64,000 nt of DNA. Source: an uncultured Clostridia bacterium. Its GTDB lineage: Bacteria; Bacillota; Clostridia; TANB77; CAG-508. Shown in pieces: positions 25,966 through 35,113 of the stretch (the first letter of the stretch is position 1; every line of letters begins with the position of its first letter). A program made the translations under genes and the position numbers. The DNA lies in the NCBI GenBank assembly GCA_934167965.1, contig CAKPMJ010000006.1, positions 1 to 64,000 on the forward strand, in the 5' to 3' direction. Under the pieces are notes generated by a model that searched no databases, was not told the origin of the DNA, and was given only the letters and a program-made list of their open reading frames with translations.

Positions 25966-27246
25966 TTATTTTAATAATTCTATTAGTTCATTTATTGTTA
26001 CTACTTTTGTTTCTCCTGTTTTTATATCTTCCACTTCTAGATTTTCTCCTTCTGTTTTGTCTCCTAAAACTACCATGTAAGGTGTTCCAAAAACTTTACA
26101 ATCTTTCATTTTTGCACCTATTGATATTTTTTCTCTATCATCTAAAATAGATTCTATACCATTTTCTTCTAATACATTATATATTTTTTCAGCAAGTGCT
26201 ACTTTTTCCTCTGATTCCATTTTTGGTATTATTTGTAGTTTATATGGTGCAATAGATTTTGGTAATGCAAATCCTGCTGGTTTTCCATTTTTGTCTTTTA
26301 CAACATTTGTTTCATATATTGTAGCTACTGTTCTACTTACTCCTATTCCATAACATCCCATATAATATAATTCTTCTTTTCCTTCTTGACTTATATATTT
26401 TCCATTCATCATTGATGAATATTTTGTTCCAAGTTGGAATATATGTCCTAATTCTACTGTTCTTCTTTCTTCTAGTTTAGATATGTCTTTAATTCCATAT
26501 TCTTTTTCTAAGTATTCTTTGTAGTCTTCTCTTTCTAATATTTCTGTATTTAATCCTTTTCCTGTTTCTTTGTCTACTAATATTTTGTCTTCTCCCATTG
26601 GTGATACTACCATAAATTCTTCTGATTTTTTACCACCCATTGCTCCATTATCAGCTGCTATTGGTATTACTGGTAATCCTATTTGTTCAAATATTTCTAA
26701 AAATGCTTCTCTTAAATTTTGGTATGCTTCTATTAATTCTTGCTCTCCTCTTCCAAAACTATATGCATCTAGCATTTCAAATGATTTTCCTCTTAATAAA
26801 TACCCTCTTGTTCTTATTTCATTTCTTATTTTTTCACCAATTTGATAATATGTTACAGGTAAATTTTTATATGATTTTAACTTTTCACGCAAGAACTCTA
26901 CTATTGCTTCTTCTGCTGTTGGTGCCAAACAGAATCCACCTTTGTTTGAGTCTACTGTAAGCATTGTACCATCATTTACATATCCTTCATATCTTCCTGA
27001 ATCTTTCCATATCTTTTCTGGTTGCAATATTGGAAGTGACACTTCTATACATCCATATTTATTTAATGTTTTTTGTATTATTGTTTCTACATTTCTTTTC
27101 ACTAATAATGGTATATTGTTGTATGCAAATATTCCTGCTCCATATTGTACTATTTGCCCTGATTGCAATAATATACTTTGTGCTGGATACATTTCATCTA
27201 TATTGTTTAATTTTATTGTTCCTTGTCCTGTTTTTGATAATCTCAT
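25966..27246 (-). CDS. proS: Prolyl-tRNA synthetase, short form without editing domain
   Basis: Class II prolyl-tRNA synthetase of 426 residues. Motif 2 is in IRNEIRTRGYLLRGKSFEM-type sequence, motif 3 in GCYGIGVSRTVATI, and the anticodon domain at the end (DDREKISIGAKMKDC). The usual bacterial enzyme of about 565 residues has an editing insertion of about 180 residues between motifs 2 and 3; here only a short link of about 60 residues stands there, so Ala-tRNA(Pro) clearance must rely on other proteins. Start at 27246 is chosen for GGAG 11 nt upstream. It follows scpB closely. Confidence 0.9.
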   Translation of the reverse strand: MRLSKTGQGTIKLNNIDEMYPAQSILLQSGQIVQYGAGIFAYNNIPLLVKRNVETIIQKTLNKYGCIEVSLPILQPEKIWKDSGRYEGYVNDGTMLTVDSNKGGFCLAPTAEEAIVEFLREKLKSYKNLPVTYYQIGEKIRNEIRTRGYLLRGKSFEMLDAYSFGRGEQELIEAYQNLREAFLEIFEQIGLPVIPIAADNGAMGGKKSEEFMVVSPMGEDKILVDKETGKGLNTEILEREDYKEYLEKEYGIKDISKLEERRTVELGHIFQLGTKYSSMMNGKYISQEGKEELYYMGCYGIGVSRTVATIYETNVVKDKNGKPAGFALPKSIAPYKLQIIPKMESEEKVALAEKIYNVLEENGIESILDDREKISIGAKMKDCKVFGTPYMVVLGDKTEGENLEVEDIKTGETKVVTINELIELLK

Positions 27247-27312
27247 TTTTATTTTCACTCCTTATTTAACATCTATTATATTACCACAATATGGATTTAT
27301 AGTCAATGATTT

Positions 27313-27882
27313 TTAGTCATCTGCTACTATTTCATCAACTACTATTTGATGATTCTCATCTAATTTGTATTTTGGTAGTTCAGGTAAATCATCTAGTGAA
27401 CTATACCCAAACAATTTTAAAAACTCATTTGTAGTTTGGTATGACATTGGCCTTCCTGGTAAATCAAGCTTTCCAGCTTCTTCTATCAAACCATATTCTA
27501 ATAATTTATATATTGTTCCATCAACATTAACTCCACGAATAGATTCTATTTCTGCCCTAGAGATTTTCGGATTATATGCTATTATTGATAATGTTTCTAA
27601 TGCTGCATTTGATAATTTAGGTTTATTTCTTTTATCTATTACTTGACATATATAATCATAATTTTCTTTTTTGCTACAAAGTTGATATCCATCATTTATC
27701 TTGATTAACTCTATTCCTCTATTTTTTTGCTTATATTCTTCTTGCATACTCTTTATTATCGTTTCTAAATCGTCTTTTCCTATCTCTAAAGCCATTTCTA
27801 TTTCTTTTATTTCTACACTTCTTCCTGCCGAAAATAATATAGATTCTATTATTGATTTCATTTCTTCAATGTCTTTTTCCAT
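27313..27882 (-). CDS. scpB: Segregation and condensation protein B
   Basis: ScpB, 189 residues, with two winged-helix domains; it joins ScpA and SMC in the condensin complex that compacts and separates chromosomes. Family signatures are SIIESILFSAGRSVEIKEI, ALETLSIIAYNPKISRAEIESIRGVN and EEAGKLDLPGRPMSYQTT-type sequence (in two parts). AAAGGAAGG precedes the ATG. The usual scpA neighbour is not in the window, so the pair is split here. It is 66 bp upstream of proS. Confidence 0.95.
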   Translation of the reverse strand: MEKDIEEMKSIIESILFSAGRSVEIKEIEMALEIGKDDLETIIKSMQEEYKQKNRGIELIKINDGYQLCSKKENYDYICQVIDKRNKPKLSNAALETLSIIAYNPKISRAEIESIRGVNVDGTIYKLLEYGLIEEAGKLDLPGRPMSYQTTNEFLKLFGYSSLDDLPELPKYKLDENHQIVVDEIVADD

Positions 27883-27902
27883 TTTGTTTCCTTCCTTTTA
27901 TT

Positions 27903-27941
27903 TAAAAAACGTATCAATATTTTGTGCTATATTGATACGCT
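27903..27941 (-). terminator. Terminator after tRNA-Glu
   Basis: GTATCAATAT and ATATTGATAC pair across a short loop; the minus strand continues into a T-run. It directly follows the tRNA 3' end. Confidence 0.85.
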
Positions 27942-27951
27942 ATTTTTTATT

Positions 27952-28026
27952 TGGTGACCCCTACGGGAATCGAACCCATGATTCCGCCTTGAGAGGGCGG
28001 CGTCTTAACCGCTTGACCAAGGGGCC
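27952..28026 (-). tRNA. tRNA-Glu (CTC anticodon)
   Basis: The minus strand folds into a full cloverleaf of 75 nt: 7-bp acceptor (GGCCCCT with AGGGGTC, one G-U), D arm GGTCAAGCGGTTAAGAC, anticodon stem CCGCC/GGCGG with loop CTCTCAA giving anticodon CTC, T arm GGGTTCGATTCCC, discriminator A and encoded CCA. It is read after nothing else and ended by a hairpin at 27903-27941. Confidence 0.95.
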
Positions 28027-28118
28027 ATTTTTTTACATATATATTTATACCATTTTTTTCTTGTTTAGTCAATAACATTATTGATATTTTATCATATTTT
28101 TGAGACATTTATAAAAAA

Positions 28119-28150
28119 AGAGTGTCAAAAAGGGACGTCCCTACTGACAG
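28119..28150. repeat. Dispersed palindromic repeat, copy 4
   Basis: AGTGTCAAAAAGGGACGTCC followed by CTACTGACAG, the same unit as at 1, 1354 and 2627, here with a perfect GGGACGTCCC centre. It lies between the tRNA-Glu gene and the promoter of the orphan gene at 28242. Confidence 0.7.
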
Positions 28151-28153
28151 CTA

Positions 28154-28182
28154 TTGACATTTTATGTAAATTGTGTTATTAT
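28154..28182 (+). promoter_or_regulatory. Strong sigma-A promoter of the orphan gene at 28242
   Basis: Consensus TTGACA (28154-28159), 17-nt spacer, TATTAT (28177-28182). About 60 nt upstream of the ATG. Confidence 0.8.
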
Positions 28183-28241
28183 TTTAATTGCAACTCAATT
28201 CATTTTAGATAGGGAATGAATATTCCCAGAAAGGATTTTTT

Positions 28242-28574
28242 ATGAAAAAGCATTTTAAAAACATTACTTTTAAGTCTATTGACGATTCACGGTTTTTAAA
28301 GACATTTGGAAAAAAAGCAACTATACAGTTGCTTGAAATCAGCCAACTCAAAGATAGAAATGATATAATTCTGGTTGACATCAGAGAATATTCCAGCTAT
28401 GACAAATCAAGTCATTTAGTTGCTGGAGATTATTTGTTGCAGAATTATTTAATTTTTAATCAAGGCCATATTAATTTCTTAGCCAACTTTATCCAAGATA
28501 ATGTTGGTAATGAAATATATATTGCTGAATCAGAGTTTGATGATTTCTTTCAAGTCATAAAAAATATCTATTAA
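28242..28574 (+). CDS. Orphan 110-residue protein
   Basis: Small soluble protein without signal peptide or membrane segment. Aromatic-rich and mixed charge (HFKNITFKSIDDSRF, LVDIREYSSYDKSS, ESEFDDFFQVIKNIY). AAAGGA stands before the ATG. It has a near-consensus promoter, its own bidirectional terminator and somewhat higher GC than its neighbours, so it looks like a real single-gene unit, perhaps acquired. I recognise no family and give no function. Confidence 0.8.
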   Translation: MKKHFKNITFKSIDDSRFLKTFGKKATIQLLEISQLKDRNDIILVDIREYSSYDKSSHLVAGDYLLQNYLIFNQGHINFLANFIQDNVGNEIYIAESEFDDFFQVIKNIY

Positions 28575-28613
28575 AAGATAGCCTTACACTAAATAAAGTG
28601 TAAGGCTATAATA
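28575..28613. terminator. Bidirectional terminator between orphan gene and valS
   Basis: ATAGCCTTACACT (28578-28590), loop of 6, complement at 28597-28609, with T-rich flanks on both strands, between the convergent stops. Confidence 0.88.
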
Positions 28614-28615
28614 AT

Positions 28616-31276
28616 TTAGTTATAATTCTTAAGCATTTCTTTATATTTTTCAAGTTTTGCTCTTTCTTCATCAATTTTTGATTGTGGTGCTTTATTTACA
28701 AATCCAGGATTTGAAAGCATCTTTTCTGCTCTTTGAATCTCAAATTCAATTTTTTTCTTTTCTTCTGCTTTACGTTTGGCTTCTTCTTCTAAATCAACCA
28801 AACCTTCAAGTGGCATATATAACTCAATTCCATCTTTTATTATACTAATTGCATTATCTGCTATATCTTTTTTATCCCCTTTAACTATAACTTTATTTCC
28901 AAAGCCTAGTTTCATAATAAATTCTTTTGATGAATTTATTTCATTTTCGTATTTATTAGTTACAAAAATTAATTCTACTTTTTTAGATGGATGTACATTC
29001 ATTTTTGCTCTAATATTACGTATTTCTACTATTATTTCTTTTAAATTTTCTACTAATTTTTCTTCCTTATCAAAAATGAATTCTGTTTTAATTTCAGGCC
29101 ATTTTGAAACCATTAAATCTTTGTCGCTATAATTTACTAAATTGCTATATATTTCTGTTGTTATAAATGGCATAAATGGATGCAATAATTTTAATGCTGT
29201 ACCAAATACATGATTTAAAATATCACATACTGCAACTTTTGTTTCATAGTCTTCACTATATAGTCTTGGTTTTACCATTTCTATATACCAATCGCAAAAT
29301 TCATCTCTTATGAATCCATATATATTGTCAAGTGCTATTCCTAAATCATAACTTTCTATATTTTTGGTTACATCTACAACTAATTTATCTAATTTATTTA
29401 AAATCCATTTATCTTCTAATGTTAATAACTCAGTATTATAACTATGTTTTTCATTATTATATACTTTTTGGCAAAATTCTTTTATATCATTTTCATCAAC
29501 ATTTGAATTTATTATAAACTTAGCCGCATTCCATATTTTATTTGCAAAATTTGATGCTTGTTCTAATTTTTCTGGCATATATTTTATGTCATTTCCCATA
29601 GTTGTTCCTGAAATTACAGAAAATCTTAAGCTATCTGCACCATATTGTTCAATAACTTCTAATGGATCTATACCATTTCCAAGTGTTTTAGACATTTTTC
29701 TTCCTTGACTATCACGAATAATTCCATGTATTAATACATCTTTAAAAGGTTCTGTTCCTGTAAATTCAAGTCCTTGTGTCATCATTCTTGATACCCAAAA
29801 AGTTATTATATCAAATCCTGTTATCAATACATTTGTTGGATAAAATCTTTTAAAATCTTCACTTTCTGTATTTGGCCAACCAAGTGTAGAAAATGGCCAT
29901 AATGCAGAACTAAACCATGTATCTAATGTATCCTCATCTTGATGTAAATGTGTACTTCCACATTTTCCACATTTTTCTGGTGCTATTTTTGATACATTTA
30001 TGTGTCCACAATCGTCACAATAATATGCAGGTATTCTGTGTCCCCACCATAATTGTCTTGATATACACCAATCTTGTATATTATCTAACCAATTAAAATA
30101 TTGTTTTTCATACCTTTTTGGTACAAATTGTGTTTTATTTTCTCTTACACTGTCAGCAGCCTTTTTTGCTAAATCTTTCATACTTACAAACCATTGCATT
30201 GATATTTTTGGTTCTATTGTTGATTTACATCTTTCACATTTAGCTACATTGTGGGTATAGTCTTCTGTAGCTACTAAAGCTCCAATTTCTTCAAGTTTTT
30301 TAACTATCATTTTTCTTGCTTCTAAAAGATCCATTCCTTTATATTCAGGTACTAAATCTCCCATTTTATAATTTTCATCAAACACTTCTATTATTTCTAG
30401 ATTATGTCTTAACCCTGCTTGATAGTCATTCATATCATGTGCCGGAGTGATTTTAACACATCCTGTCCCAAAGTCTTTTTCAACAAAATCATCTGCTATA
30501 ATAGGAATTTCTTTGTTCATTATTGGAAGTATACACTTCTTGCCAACTATGTCTTTATATCTTTCATCTTCTGGATGAACTGCAACTGCAGTATCCCCTA
30601 GCATAGTTTCTGGCCTTGTTGTTGCAACTTCTACATATTTTTCTTCTTCACCAACTATTTTATATCTAATATGCCATAAATGTGATGGTTCTTCTTTATA
30701 TTCTACCTCTGCATCAGATATTGATGTTTTACAGCTAGGACAATAATTTACCATTCTTGTCCCTTTATATATTAGACCTTTTTTATATAGACTTACAAAT
30801 TGTTCTAAAACAGCATCTGACATTCCATCATCTAATGTAAACCTTGTTCTATCCCAATCGCATGAACAACCTAATTTACGTTGTTGTTCTTGAATTATTC
30901 CTCCATATTCATGTGTCCAATTCCAACATTCTTCTAGAAACTTTTCTCTTCCTAAATCCTTTTTTTCTTTTCCTTCACCTTTTAACTTTTGAACTACTTT
31001 CATTTCTGTTGATATTGCTGCATGGTCAGTTCCTGGAAGCCATAAGCAATCATATCCTTGCATTCTTTTAAACCTTATTAATATGTCCTGAATTGTATCA
31101 TCTAATGCATGTCCCATATGTAATTTTCCTGTTACATTTGGTGGTGGCATCATTATGCAATATGGCTTTTTATTTTTATCCATACTTGGTTTAAAATAAC
31201 CCTTTTTCTCCCACTCTTCATATAAATTTTCTTCAAATTCTTTTGGATTAAATTTTCCTTCTAAACTATTTCCCAT
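28616..31276 (-). CDS. valS: Valyl-tRNA synthetase
   Basis: Class I valyl-tRNA synthetase of 886 residues. HIGH-type site PNVTGKLHMGHALD, editing domain with the TTRPETMLGDTA block, KMSKT (GRKMSKTLGNGIDP), and the C-terminal coiled coil (from about residue 830, basic). AAGGAGG precedes the ATG. Its 5' leader holds a T-box with a terminator, so uncharged tRNA(Val) controls transcription. Confidence 0.96.
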   Translation of the reverse strand: MGNSLEGKFNPKEFEENLYEEWEKKGYFKPSMDKNKKPYCIMMPPPNVTGKLHMGHALDDTIQDILIRFKRMQGYDCLWLPGTDHAAISTEMKVVQKLKGEGKEKKDLGREKFLEECWNWTHEYGGIIQEQQRKLGCSCDWDRTRFTLDDGMSDAVLEQFVSLYKKGLIYKGTRMVNYCPSCKTSISDAEVEYKEEPSHLWHIRYKIVGEEEKYVEVATTRPETMLGDTAVAVHPEDERYKDIVGKKCILPIMNKEIPIIADDFVEKDFGTGCVKITPAHDMNDYQAGLRHNLEIIEVFDENYKMGDLVPEYKGMDLLEARKMIVKKLEEIGALVATEDYTHNVAKCERCKSTIEPKISMQWFVSMKDLAKKAADSVRENKTQFVPKRYEKQYFNWLDNIQDWCISRQLWWGHRIPAYYCDDCGHINVSKIAPEKCGKCGSTHLHQDEDTLDTWFSSALWPFSTLGWPNTESEDFKRFYPTNVLITGFDIITFWVSRMMTQGLEFTGTEPFKDVLIHGIIRDSQGRKMSKTLGNGIDPLEVIEQYGADSLRFSVISGTTMGNDIKYMPEKLEQASNFANKIWNAAKFIINSNVDENDIKEFCQKVYNNEKHSYNTELLTLEDKWILNKLDKLVVDVTKNIESYDLGIALDNIYGFIRDEFCDWYIEMVKPRLYSEDYETKVAVCDILNHVFGTALKLLHPFMPFITTEIYSNLVNYSDKDLMVSKWPEIKTEFIFDKEEKLVENLKEIIVEIRNIRAKMNVHPSKKVELIFVTNKYENEINSSKEFIMKLGFGNKVIVKGDKKDIADNAISIIKDGIELYMPLEGLVDLEEEAKRKAEEKKKIEFEIQRAEKMLSNPGFVNKAPQSKIDEERAKLEKYKEMLKNYN

Positions 31277-31291
31277 AAAAATTCCTCCTTT

Positions 31292-31545
31292 TTTATATAC
31301 AAAAAAGCACCCTTATGTGCTTTTTTCACACATAAGGGCGAATATATAACTATCGCGGTACCACCTTAATTTTTATCTCATTTAGCTTTTAACGTTGCTT
31401 AAACGGATATAGTTACTAATTATTTCTCTATATCAACTCCAAAGCTACTTCAGTTTATCTTTCTATAAGAAGTTTACAGCCTATGACTTCTTTTCTCTGT
31501 AATAGTAGTTTTAAACTTACTCCTCTTTTTCTTAGTTTTTATTAT
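31292..31545 (-). ncRNA. T-box leader of valS
   Basis: The minus strand carries the hallmark AAGGTGGTACCGCGA at 31353-31367, followed by a strong terminator and preceded by a structured stem I region. A candidate Val specifier codon GTA lies in CTGAAGTAGC upstream. The T-box bulge pairs with the free CCA end of uncharged tRNA to form an antiterminator. Confidence 0.93.
31300..31340 (-). terminator. T-box leader terminator
   Basis: CCCTTATGTG (31310-31319) and CACATAAGGG (31329-31338), followed by GC and a T-run on the minus strand; the alternative to the antiterminator of the valS leader. Confidence 0.92.
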
Positions 31546-31551
31546 TCTTAT

Positions 31552-31580
31552 ATTGTATATGATTTTCTTTTATATGTCAA
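31552..31580 (-). promoter_or_regulatory. Sigma-A promoter of valS leader
   Basis: Minus strand TTGACA (31575-31580), 17-nt spacer, TACAAT (31552-31557). It begins a few bases after the prkC stop codon (31586) and drives the T-box leader. Confidence 0.85.
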
Positions 31581-31585
31581 TACTT

Positions 31586-33562
31586 TTATTCTATAGTTAA
31601 TTTGTTCTTTTCATTTAAATTTATGTCTTTTGTTTTCTTTAAGACATCATCGACATAAACTTTAACTGTAACAGTTCCTTTTCCTGATATTGATTGAACA
31701 AGACTTGTTGTTGTTGGATCTATTGATTCTTCATAAACCTTATCATCTCCAACTACAATTTTAACTTTTACATCTATTATTTTTTCTTCTTTAATAGGAT
31801 TTCCTTCTTCATCTTTCTTTCCAGTATCAACAATTTCCTTTTTGTAGTTTCCACCTAATAAAGATTTTACATTTACTGTTAAAGTAGCTGATTTAGTTTG
31901 AGACACTTTATTTACTGTTATTGTAATAGATGTTCCATCTTCAACTTCTTTTCCAGCATCTAAACTTTGTTTTAGAACTGTATTATTGTCCTTAGTTGTA
32001 TCTTCTTCTGTTACAACTATTACTTTTAGTCCTGCATCTTTTAATTCTTTTTTAGCATCACTTTCTGATTTTCCTACAACTGAAGGAATTTCTACCATTT
32101 TTATTCCTGTACTTACGTGGATAACCACTGTATCTCCCGCATTAACTTTTGTATCTTCGTCTGTCTCTTGAGATATAACATATCCTGCTTCAATTTTTTT
32201 ACTTTCTTCTTCTACTATTTCATATTTTAATTTAGCATCTTCTAAAGCTTTTATAGCTTCATCTTGTTTTAGTCCTTTTACCTTTGGAACAGTTGCTTCT
32301 TCAATTCCCAAACTAATAACTAAATTAACTTTCGTTTTTTCTTTTACGTTATAATTTGATTGATATGCTGGGTCTTGTGATATAACATATCCTTGTGCAT
32401 AATCTCCATTATATTCTTCTTTTACCTCACCTAATTCTAGCTTCTTATCTTTTAACGTCTTTTCTGCTTCTTCTCTACTTACACCGACTAAGTTTGGTAA
32501 GACTGTCTCTGCTGGATTAGATACTCTTAAATATACTAATGTTCCTATAAGACCAATTGCAAATAAAGCAACTACTAAAATAAATACTGTTAATTTTTTG
32601 TGTTTAGTAAAGAAGCTTTCTTTTTTATTTTTATTTGGTATTGTTTCTTTTTTTATTTCAACATTATTCATTGTAGGTATTTTTCTGGTTTCTGCTATTT
32701 CTTCATATTCTTCATTATCTACAAAGTCACCATTTGGATTCTTTAATGCTCTATTTAAATCTCTCAACATGTCAGTTGCTGTTTGATATCTTAATGTTGT
32801 ATCTTTTCTTATAGCCTTCATTATTATATCATTTACTGCTTTAGGTATTTTTGGATTTACTTCAATTGGTGGTATTGGTTCTTCTTGCATATGCTTTAAT
32901 GCAACAGATACTGGTGTATCAGCATCAAAAGGAACTCTTCCTGTAAGCATTTCATACATAACTATTCCTAATGAATAAATATCTGATTTGCTATCTGTAT
33001 ATCCACCTCTTGCATGTTCTGGTGAGAAATAATGTACTGATCCAATAGTTGTACCAAATGCTGTTATTGTAGAATTTGATACTGCTTTTGCTATTCCAAA
33101 ATCTGTAACCTTTGCTATTCCATCTTCTGTGATTATTATGTTATGAGGTTTTATATCTCTATGTACAATATTATTTTTATGTGCTGTTTCAAGTGCTGAT
33201 GCTATTTGCATAGCTATATTTATAGACCATTTCCAAGGCAGAGGTCCTCCTTCTTCTGTTATTATTTCTTTTAAAGTTTTTCCCTTTACTAATTCCATTA
33301 CTATATAATATAGGTTTCCTTCTCTTCCTACATCATACACAGATACAATATTAGGATGTGTAATACTAGCAGCTGCCTGTGCCTCTATTGAAAATCTTTT
33401 TATAAATTCTTCATCTGTTGTGAATTCATCTCTTAGGATTTTCACAGCTACAAGTCTATTTAATACATGACATTTTGCCTTGTATACCATAGCCATTCCG
33501 CCATTACCTATTTTTTCTAAAATCTCATATCTGTTTCCTAACAATCTTCCTTCTAAATTCAT
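31586..33562 (-). CDS. prkC: PASTA-domain serine/threonine kinase
   Basis: Membrane Ser/Thr kinase of 658 residues. The kinase domain (1 to about 270) shows GNGGMAMVYKA, VAVKIL, HRDIKPHNI, DFGIAKA; a juxtamembrane linker of about 50 residues is followed by one helix near 325-347, three extracellular PASTA repeats (PNLVGVSREEAEKTL, PKVKGLKQDEAIKAL, PSVVGKSESDAKKEL), and a C-terminal beta domain with Thr-rich ending. PASTA repeats sense peptidoglycan fragments; in Bacillus and Clostridium this kinase controls wall growth, germination and cell division. It follows the cognate phosphatase by 31 bp. Confidence 0.94.
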   Translation of the reverse strand: MNLEGRLLGNRYEILEKIGNGGMAMVYKAKCHVLNRLVAVKILRDEFTTDEEFIKRFSIEAQAAASITHPNIVSVYDVGREGNLYYIVMELVKGKTLKEIITEEGGPLPWKWSINIAMQIASALETAHKNNIVHRDIKPHNIIITEDGIAKVTDFGIAKAVSNSTITAFGTTIGSVHYFSPEHARGGYTDSKSDIYSLGIVMYEMLTGRVPFDADTPVSVALKHMQEEPIPPIEVNPKIPKAVNDIIMKAIRKDTTLRYQTATDMLRDLNRALKNPNGDFVDNEEYEEIAETRKIPTMNNVEIKKETIPNKNKKESFFTKHKKLTVFILVVALFAIGLIGTLVYLRVSNPAETVLPNLVGVSREEAEKTLKDKKLELGEVKEEYNGDYAQGYVISQDPAYQSNYNVKEKTKVNLVISLGIEEATVPKVKGLKQDEAIKALEDAKLKYEIVEEESKKIEAGYVISQETDEDTKVNAGDTVVIHVSTGIKMVEIPSVVGKSESDAKKELKDAGLKVIVVTEEDTTKDNNTVLKQSLDAGKEVEDGTSITITVNKVSQTKSATLTVNVKSLLGGNYKKEIVDTGKKDEEGNPIKEEKIIDVKVKIVVGDDKVYEESIDPTTTSLVQSISGKGTVTVKVYVDDVLKKTKDINLNEKNKLTIE

Positions 33563-33593
33563 ATCTTAAACATTCCTTTCTTTTGAATAATGT

Positions 33594-34331
33594 TTATAAA
33601 TTCTTTATTGTTATAATAGTTATATTATCTAATCCTCCATTTTGATTAGCTCTTTCTATTAATTCTTTTGGTGCTGTTTCAAAATTATCTTTTACTATTT
33701 TATATATTTCTTCTTGTGATACCATATTTGATAATCCATCTGAACAGATTATTATTATATCTCCTTTTTGGAAACCTTTTATCATGACATCTGGTTCTGC
33801 AAAAGCGTTACATCCTAATGCTTTCATTAACATATTTTTTTTAGGATGATGTTCTGCTTCTTCTTTTGTTATTGTTCCTTCTTGTAATAGTTTTTGTACA
33901 TAACTGTGGTCTTGAGTTAACTTCCTCATAAATTCTTTTCTAATTCTATATATTCTACTATCTCCAATATGTCCTATATAGGCCCTATTATTATATATTA
34001 AACATATTTCTAAAGTAGTACCCATTCCGGAATATTCCTGATTACTTAAAGCTTTTTCATAAACCACCATATTTGCATATTCTAAACTACTTCCAACTAA
34101 CTGTATTAAACTATCTCTATCTTTTGGTGTATCTGCAAAGTTATTTTCTATATATTTCTTTGCAGATGTAATTGCCAGCTTACTTGCAATTTCTCCAGCA
34201 TTACATCCGCCCATTCCATCTGCTAAAAGAAATAATTGGACATTATTAAATGGATCTTCTGTTATATAAAAACTATCCTCATTTATTTCTCTTACTTTTC
34301 CTACATCTGTACTCGCATAAGCCTTTATCAT
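33594..34331 (-). CDS. prpC: PP2C-type protein phosphatase
   Basis: Mg/Mn-dependent Ser/Thr phosphatase of 245 residues, partner of the adjacent PrkC. Motifs DVGKVREINEDSF, FLLADGMGGCNAGE, GHIGDSRIYRI and CSDGLSNM/GGLDNIT carry the metal-binding Asp residues. GAGGTG precedes the ATG. Cytoplasmic. Confidence 0.93.
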   Translation of the reverse strand: MIKAYASTDVGKVREINEDSFYITEDPFNNVQLFLLADGMGGCNAGEIASKLAITSAKKYIENNFADTPKDRDSLIQLVGSSLEYANMVVYEKALSNQEYSGMGTTLEICLIYNNRAYIGHIGDSRIYRIRKEFMRKLTQDHSYVQKLLQEGTITKEEAEHHPKKNMLMKALGCNAFAEPDVMIKGFQKGDIIIICSDGLSNMVSQEEIYKIVKDNFETAPKELIERANQNGGLDNITIITIKNL

Positions 34332-34364
34332 TTAATCACCTCTTTTTACTACTACGATTATTAC

Positions 34365-35096
34365 TTAAAGTCCAAAAATAGTGAATCCCAAATTAATAAT
34401 TCCACTATATACTATGTTTATAATTGGTGTAATTATTGTACCTAACACTCCTACTATCCATAATGCTACAAATATTACATAAAATATTTGTTCATGATCT
34501 TCAAACCAAATTTTTGCATTATATGGTAATATTGGCTTTATTACTTTTGAGCCATCTAATGGTGGTAATGGTATTAAATTAAATACTCCTAGACCTATAT
34601 TTATAGAAATCGCATACATTAACATTATCATTATTATTCCAAGTATTTTTGATGTTAATACTGCTACCCCTGCAAATTTGTATATTGCACAATATATTAA
34701 AGTTAATATTATTGCTATTATAAAATTCATTGCTGGGCCTGCTATTGATACTAATGCATCAGCTTTGTCCATTGACATATCTCTATTATAGTTCTTTGGA
34801 TTCACCATTACTGGTTTTCCCCATCCAAATCCTGCAAATAGTAACATTATTGATCCAACAGGATCCAAATGAGCCAAAGGATTAAGGGATAATCTTCCTT
34901 CATTTCTTGGTGTATCATCACCTAACTTGTCTGCTGCCCAAGCATGAGCAAATTCATGAAATGTTATTGCAATTAATACTCCTGGTATTGTAAATAGTAA
35001 ATTTAATAATTTACTTGTATCAGTTAAATAATTCATTAATCCAAATACAATCATTATTGCCATTATGACATATACTGATCTTTTGTCTAAAAACAT
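34365..35096 (-). CDS. Site-2 protease family (M50) membrane metalloprotease
   Basis: Zinc metalloprotease of 243 residues with about five to six helices. The active site HEFAHAW gives HExxH within a helix, and the second metal ligand region is NLIPLPPLDGSK. This short type resembles YwhC/YdiL-type M50 proteases. It sits between lysS and the PP2C gene, all read together. Its substrate is not known, though membrane-bound regulators are typical. Confidence 0.88.
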   Translation of the reverse strand: MFLDKRSVYVIMAIMIVFGLMNYLTDTSKLLNLLFTIPGVLIAITFHEFAHAWAADKLGDDTPRNEGRLSLNPLAHLDPVGSIMLLFAGFGWGKPVMVNPKNYNRDMSMDKADALVSIAGPAMNFIIAIILTLIYCAIYKFAGVAVLTSKILGIIMIMLMYAISINIGLGVFNLIPLPPLDGSKVIKPILPYNAKIWFEDHEQIFYVIFVALWIVGVLGTIITPIINIVYSGIINLGFTIFGL

Positions 35097-35113
35097 ATAT
35101 TAAATATCCTTTC

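Noticed and set aside
27952..28026. tRNA-Glu as an integration site
   Set aside because: I saw no second copy of the tRNA 3' end downstream and no integrase nearby; only a dispersed repeat and one small gene lie beside it.
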